Positions 60,140 to 64,000 of a DNA stretch of 64,000 nt are shown here, piece after piece; within the stretch, counting starts at the first letter, position 1; each line of letters begins with the position of its first letter. The translations under genes and the position numbers were made by a program. The stretch covers positions 968,839-1,032,838 of the forward strand of contig BPGT01000001.1 of the NCBI GenBank assembly GCA_026003175.1. The letters run 5' to 3'. This stretch comes from Armatimonadota bacterium. GTDB taxonomy: Bacteria; Armatimonadota; HRBIN16. The notes under the pieces were generated by a model. It made no database searches. It saw only the letters and a program-made list of their open reading frames with translations, and was not told the DNA's origin.

Positions 60140-62423
60140 AGAAACCGCGCTGGCGGGGCTGATACTGGCTCTGCTGGTGTGGTTGTTTCTCTTTCCCGTA
60201 TTGACGGGCGGGCGTGTGTGGCTTCCCACACGCCTGTTGTTTCATGTATACCCCTATCGCGCCCTTGCCACCGAGCCGCCGCCTCCCTGGAACCCGCTGA
60301 TGTGGGATGGCGCAGCGCAGTTCGGCGTGTGGCGGTTGTACACCGCAAAGATATGGCGCGAAGGATGGCTGCCCCTGTGGAACCCCCACCAGGGCATGGG
60401 ATATCCCCTCTACGCCAACAGCCAGTCCGCCATTTTCTACCCGCCCAATGCGCTTTTTGCATGGCTGCAGGAAAAAGCGTTCGGATGGCTCGCGGCGTGG
60501 CATCTGTGGTGGGCGGGAATGGGCACATGGCTGCTGCTTCGCAGGCAGGTAGGCACAGGGTTTGCTGCTGCACTGGTAGGCGGTATCGCCTTTGCCTTTT
60601 CACTGTGGATGGTCACGTGGCAATATCTGCCCACCGTACCGGCAACCGCTTCGTGGCTACCGTGGGTCATGCTGGCAGCTGCCCGCTGGATAGAACAGCC
60701 ATGTGTGCGTCGAGCCACGTGGTGGGGAGCGACAATTGGCTTCTGCTTGCTGGCAGGACACCTGCAGATTGCGTTTTACGTATTGGGAGCAGGAATGCTG
60801 CTGGTTGCATGTTTGGCGTTGCGGCATCGAAAGAACCTCTCCCCTGTTCCTCCTCTCACGGGGAGAGGGGGAATAGCAGGAAGCTTTGTGCTCGCCTTTG
60901 TGATTGCCCTTGCGCTGAGCGCGCCGCAGGTGCTGCCCGCTGTGGAGATGTCGCGCCTCTCCCATCGACGCGCTCCGGCAACGGCGGAAGGATACTCCGC
61001 TTACGTGGGCAGCGCGATGCCCTTCGCCCATCTGATTACCCTCTTCCTGCCCGACTTTTTCGGTCATCCGGGTGTCGCCCGTACCGACGCGCCCGATATA
61101 AGCACCTATTGGGGCAAGGGTAACGCCGCTGAGTTTGCCTGCTTCGTGGGTGTGCCTGCGCTTCTGCTGGCGGCTTTGGGGCTTTTCAGCCGCCGTTCCG
61201 CATGGCGTCTTTACGGGCTGTTGCTGGCGGCGCTGGCGATGCTTCTAGCTCTGGGTACGCCTCTCAATGCCTTGCTCTATTTCGGTGTGCCCGGTTTCAG
61301 CGCTACTGGTTCCCCTGCACGAGTGCTGGTGCTGTGGGCTTTCGGCGTAGCGCTGCTGGCAGGGATGGGCACAGACAGATTAGCCTCTGCTTCACGAAAG
61401 GAGTGGTTGTTCGCAGTGGGGACGCTGGTGGTGCTGCTCGCTGGCAGCCTGTTCGCTGCACGGGATGTGACGCTACAGGCTCTGGGGGAAGAATCTTTTC
61501 CTGAATGGCTTGGTACACAAATGCCGGTGCTCCTGCAGGGTATCGCTTTGGCTGTGATGGGGGCAGGTGTGGTGGTTCTGGGGTGCAAGAGGCGGTGGAA
61601 TCACCTGTGGACGCAGGGTATCCTGGTGGCGTGTGTGCTGGGCAGTCTCTGGGTTGCCGATGTCGGTTACAACCCAACCGCTCCGCCCGAAAGCGTGTAT
61701 CCGGCAACACCGCTGCTGAAAACGGCACAGGCTCTTACCGAAGGCAGGTGGCGCATCTTTGCCGTGCAGAGCGGCTGGAGCCTGTATCGTGCTCCTCGGG
61801 CGATTTTACCGCCCAATCTCGCAACGGCAGCAGGGCTATATGACCTGCAAATCTATGACTCGCTGATGCCGTTGCACTTCAAACGCTGGCTGGACGCCCT
61901 GAACCATAGAGACTCTGCACCTGTAGAGAATGGGAATATGGCGCTGGGATGGCGTACGCCTGCTGACCGCCTGGCGGAGGCTGGAGTGAAGGTGGTGCTG
62001 GCGATGCAGCCGCTTACCGAACCGGGGCTGCGACTGATTGCGGGAAACGCGGAAGGGTATCTTTACGAAGTGATTGGAGCGCGCTTATGGGTGCGCACCG
62101 CAGAAGGTCGCGAGTGTGCTTTCCGCTGGTTGGGTGGTAACCGTCTACAGATTACCCTGCCTGAGGGGGCGCAGGAGGTGTATGTGATGCAGACCTTCTA
62201 CCCGGGCTGGAAGGTAGAACCATTGGGCTGGGTAGAACCGGTAGACGAGGCTTTCCAGCGGGTTCGTTTGCCTGCGGGAATGCAGGTCGTGACGTTGCGC
62301 TTTGCTCCTGACTTGTTAAAGGTATGCCTCTACTTCGCGCTGGCTGCAGTAGGGTGGCTGCTTTTTTGCTTTACAGGCAGGATGTTTCACGCCGAAAATC
62401 GAAACATGGAACAACCCTGTTGA
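60099..62423 (+). CDS. Large multi-pass membrane protein, YfhO-like
   Basis: ATG 60099 lies inside the TPR gene and is the closest start before the first helix (ALAGLILALLVWLFLFPVL). The 774-residue product has about 12-13 helices in its first 570 residues and a hydrophilic C-terminal part with a last helix (YFALAAVGWLLFCF). Features such as LFHVYPYRALA, WNPHQGMGYPLYANSQS, ANSQSAIFYPPNALF and YPGWKVEPLG resemble YfhO/GT-C-type proteins that add sugars to envelope polymers. At about residues 245-260 a hairpin repeat is read in frame (KNLSPVPPLTGRGGIAG). Role in envelope glycosylation is inference. Confidence 0.75.
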   Translation: MRSRSSKSSFSSSRETALAGLILALLVWLFLFPVLTGGRVWLPTRLLFHVYPYRALATEPPPPWNPLMWDGAAQFGVWRLYTAKIWREGWLPLWNPHQGMGYPLYANSQSAIFYPPNALFAWLQEKAFGWLAAWHLWWAGMGTWLLLRRQVGTGFAAALVGGIAFAFSLWMVTWQYLPTVPATASWLPWVMLAAARWIEQPCVRRATWWGATIGFCLLAGHLQIAFYVLGAGMLLVACLALRHRKNLSPVPPLTGRGGIAGSFVLAFVIALALSAPQVLPAVEMSRLSHRRAPATAEGYSAYVGSAMPFAHLITLFLPDFFGHPGVARTDAPDISTYWGKGNAAEFACFVGVPALLLAALGLFSRRSAWRLYGLLLAALAMLLALGTPLNALLYFGVPGFSATGSPARVLVLWAFGVALLAGMGTDRLASASRKEWLFAVGTLVVLLAGSLFAARDVTLQALGEESFPEWLGTQMPVLLQGIALAVMGAGVVVLGCKRRWNHLWTQGILVACVLGSLWVADVGYNPTAPPESVYPATPLLKTAQALTEGRWRIFAVQSGWSLYRAPRAILPPNLATAAGLYDLQIYDSLMPLHFKRWLDALNHRDSAPVENGNMALGWRTPADRLAEAGVKVVLAMQPLTEPGLRLIAGNAEGYLYEVIGARLWVRTAEGRECAFRWLGGNRLQITLPEGAQEVYVMQTFYPGWKVEPLGWVEPVDEAFQRVRLPAGMQVVTLRFAPDLLKVCLYFALAAVGWLLFCFTGRMFHAENRNMEQPC
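60833..60875 (+). repeat. Hairpin repeat inside the YfhO-like coding region
   Basis: CTCTCCCC (60837-60844) and GGGGAGAG (60860-60867) form an 8-bp stem, and the sequence continues GGGG. It belongs to the C-rich/G-rich family seen in the MITE core. The frame stays open through it. Confidence 0.7.
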
Positions 62424-62444
62424 CCACTGTTTCGGGGGTAAGCG

Positions 62445-63458
62445 ATGCGTGTCTGGTGGGCATGGACCATTTTGCTGGTTTGCTGGTGCGTGCCGCTGTG
62501 GGCGGATGCGATGGGCTTTGTGAAGGCTCGTCAGAGCCTGAAGGCAACGCCGGTGGGCGGTATCGGCTATCTGCAACAGAACGTAGACGTGTACCGCGGC
62601 AAGGTAGTGGAGCTGACCGCCACCGTGAAAGGCGTCAGCCAAGTAGGCGATGCGCGGGTAGTGGTATTGCAGTCACCGGACGGTGCATCGGCTTGTCCGC
62701 GCACCACTCAGCCTTTGCAGCCACAGCTGGGAGCGCAGCTGCGGGTACTTCTGCGCATCGGGGAAGAGAACCTTGTCGGGCTAAGCGATGTGGAGCTGGT
62801 TCACGCCGTGCACGAGGCGGACATTGCACAATGGGAGGCACAACAAAGAAAAAAGCAGGAAGCGATGAAGCCTCCTCAGCGTACCACTCGCGCCCTTACC
62901 TCGCGCTTCAATACCCCCATGCGCACCAGTCAGGGGACGGTTATCACCTTTGAACAATGGCATAGCGCTGTGTACGACGCTTACGCCCGCGCAATCTCAC
63001 GCTTCAACCCGAAGCTGAAGCCCCAGCAGGTGGAGGTCATTACCAATAGCATTCTGGCTTTTAGCTGGTACTACCGTGTAGACCCTCGCCTGGTGGTGGC
63101 GATGGTGCTGGCAGAGTCGGGCTTTCGTCCTGATGCAGTATCGCGAGCGGGAGCAATGGGGCTAGGACAGCTAATGCCACGTACCGCGCGTGGTTTGGGG
63201 GTGAGCAATCCTTTTGACCCTGTGCAGAACCTGGCGGGGGCTATACGCCTGTTGCACGGGCATCTGAACACCTATTCCGGCGGTCGTGCTTACCGCGAAG
63301 GTACGGTGAGCTGGAATGATATTATCCTCGCGATGGCGGCGTATAACGCTGGCTCCGGCGCGGTGCGCAAATACGGCGGCGTACCCCCCTACCGCGAGAC
63401 GCAAAACTACGTGAAGCGGGTGATCGATCTGTATAAGCAGCTGTGCGGGATGAAGTGA
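62445..63458 (+). CDS. Lytic transglycosylase (SLT family) with N-terminal extension
   Basis: The 337-residue product has a signal peptide (about 1-20), an OB-like or uncharacterised domain (about 25-125), a linker and a C-terminal SLT domain (about 190-335). The catalytic Glu is about residue 224 in [30 protein letters not shown] and [15 protein letters not shown] are typical SLT motifs. It cuts peptidoglycan between MurNAc and GlcNAc, forming 1,6-anhydroMurNAc. It begins 21 bp after the YfhO-like gene, so is probably cotranscribed. Confidence 0.92.
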   Translation: MRVWWAWTILLVCWCVPLWADAMGFVKARQSLKATPVGGIGYLQQNVDVYRGKVVELTATVKGVSQVGDARVVVLQSPDGASACPRTTQPLQPQLGAQLRVLLRIGEENLVGLSDVELVHAVHEADIAQWEAQQRKKQEAMKPPQRTTRALTSRFNTPMRTSQGTVITFEQWHSAVYDAYARAISRFNPKLKPQQVEVITNSILAFSWYYRVDPRLVVAMVLAESGFRPDAVSRAGAMGLGQLMPRTARGLGVSNPFDPVQNLAGAIRLLHGHLNTYSGGRAYREGTVSWNDIILAMAAYNAGSGAVRKYGGVPPYRETQNYVKRVIDLYKQLCGMK

Positions 63459-63465
63459 CCTGCTC

Positions 63466-63924
63466 TCATGCTCCGAACAGCTCGATAATCTTCTGCCGCC
63501 TGAAGGAAAAAATCTCCTCAATGCGTGGACGGACTATCAGACGATTGGTTAAGCCGTCTATCACCGGAACAGGCAGGGCATAATACACCAGGTCGGTCAT
63601 GTGCACGCCGCCCTCCACCGGCACAAAGGTATGCCTGTGGTGCCAGAACCGGTAGGGACCAAAGCGCTGTTCGTCCACGAAAAAGCGTAACGGTTCCACA
63701 TGGGTAATCTCGGTCACCCAGAACATTGGGATCCCGAACACAGGACGTACTGTATAGGCAATAATGATGCCCGGTTCCATCCTGTCCGGTACCGGCGTCA
63801 GAATATCGAAGCCCATGTAGGGCGGCGTGATGACCTTCAGGTTAGCAGGACTACAGAAGAAATCCCACACCTTTTCCAGCGGAGCGGGTATGGTCTGCTC
63901 GGCTTCAAAACGAAAGAGTTTCAT
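63466..63924 (-). CDS. SRPBCC-family protein (polyketide cyclase/START-like)
   Basis: ATG 63924 is preferred: the predicted TATAAT lies only 10 bp before it and an in-frame start at 63951 lies upstream of that box. The 152-residue product has the SRPBCC fold start (LFRFEAEQTIPAPLEKVWDFF), then ITPPYMGFDIL and the closing helix (EEIFSFRRQKIIELFG). Members bind hydrophobic ligands or act in cell-division or lipid processes (including YfcH-linked proteins). No specific role can be given. Confidence 0.85.
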   Translation of the reverse strand: MKLFRFEAEQTIPAPLEKVWDFFCSPANLKVITPPYMGFDILTPVPDRMEPGIIIAYTVRPVFGIPMFWVTEITHVEPLRFFVDEQRFGPYRFWHHRHTFVPVEGGVHMTDLVYYALPVPVIDGLTNRLIVRPRIEEIFSFRRQKIIELFGA

Positions 63925-63934
63925 GGCGTTCTTT

Positions 63935-63940
63935 ATTATA
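63935..63940 (-). promoter_or_regulatory. -10 box giving an almost leaderless SRPBCC transcript
   Basis: A perfect TATAAT on the minus strand ends 10 bases before ATG 63924, leaving a leader of only about 3-4 bases. No ribosome site is present. Confidence 0.5.
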
Positions 63941-64000
63941 CCCCCTCGCACTATTGGATTGAACCCTGAGCCAGCAAGTTTTCCCCACTGACTTGAAGAC

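Noticed and set aside
1-64000. CRISPR arrays, phage genes, integrases
   Set aside because: No regularly spaced direct repeats with unique spacers and no phage or recombinase proteins were seen.

Overview
The window is about 57% GC bacterial chromosome, densely packed with short operons on both strands. The best guess is a thermophilic or otherwise uncultured Armatimonadota member. The reasons are several prepilin-like DUF1559-type (H-X9-DG) proteins with almost identical [20 protein letters not shown] starts, each cluster followed by tiny single-pass membrane proteins; two tandem SLH-domain outer-membrane porins (an SLH-anchored diderm envelope); frequent GTG/TTG starts; and many dispersed hairpin repeats. 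This assignment is inference from gene content, since no rRNA gene is present. No tRNA, rRNA, CRISPR array, transposase or phage gene was found.

Layout. 1-4642 (+): end of ruvA, ruvB, then two TPR proteins, the second carrying stacked hairpin repeats in its 5' coding end. 4671-6300 (-): pilin-like gene plus two small genes. 6516-11592 (+): rpsU, then a tightly overlapping set pgpH-ybeY-dgkA/PAP2-CNNM. 11676-15064 (+): a LacI regulator between two copies of a 186-bp MITE, then fucI. 15288-18935 (-): two putative glycosidases. 19313-21088 (+): gmk-coaBC. 21487-26221 (+): a dockerin-bearing exported protein, three pilin-like genes and two small membrane proteins. 26230-27187: a Phd/PIN toxin-antitoxin pair between 94-bp direct repeats. 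27136-30887 (-): Tat-exported Gfo/Idh oxidoreductase, small membrane protein, pilin-like protein, LacI regulator. 31037-34164 (-): MacB/FtsX permease, URO-D-like protein, RNA methyltransferase, overlapping head to tail. 34334-37234 (+): NAGPA-type protein and a beta-hydroxyacid dehydrogenase. 37266-42996 (-): polysaccharide deacetylase, glycosyltransferase, HD-GYP protein, selA, GH57. The third MITE and pncA follow, then a frameshifted GAF-GGDEF protein and ftcD (-). 47243-51271 (+): two SLH porins. 51344-59624 (+): a complete liv-type ABC transporter overlapping a DUF2993 gene and gcvT-gcvH-gcvPA. 59786-63458 (+): TPR protein, large YfhO-like membrane protein, lytic transglycosylase; an SRPBCC gene (-) closes the window.

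The most interesting signals are: (1) a mobile, transposase-less 186-bp element in three nearly identical copies, each with its own 9-bp target duplication and two of them abutting a -35 box exactly; (2) a toxin-antitoxin module between 94-bp copies of the 3' end of a neighbouring gene; (3) the repeated pairing of pilin-like genes with tiny membrane proteins, two of which share a GYYEGPMLPKSQR-type tail motif; (4) hairpin repeats read in frame inside two protein genes; (5) a YbeY lacking its third zinc-binding histidine. All calls rest on reading the sequence; no database search was run.
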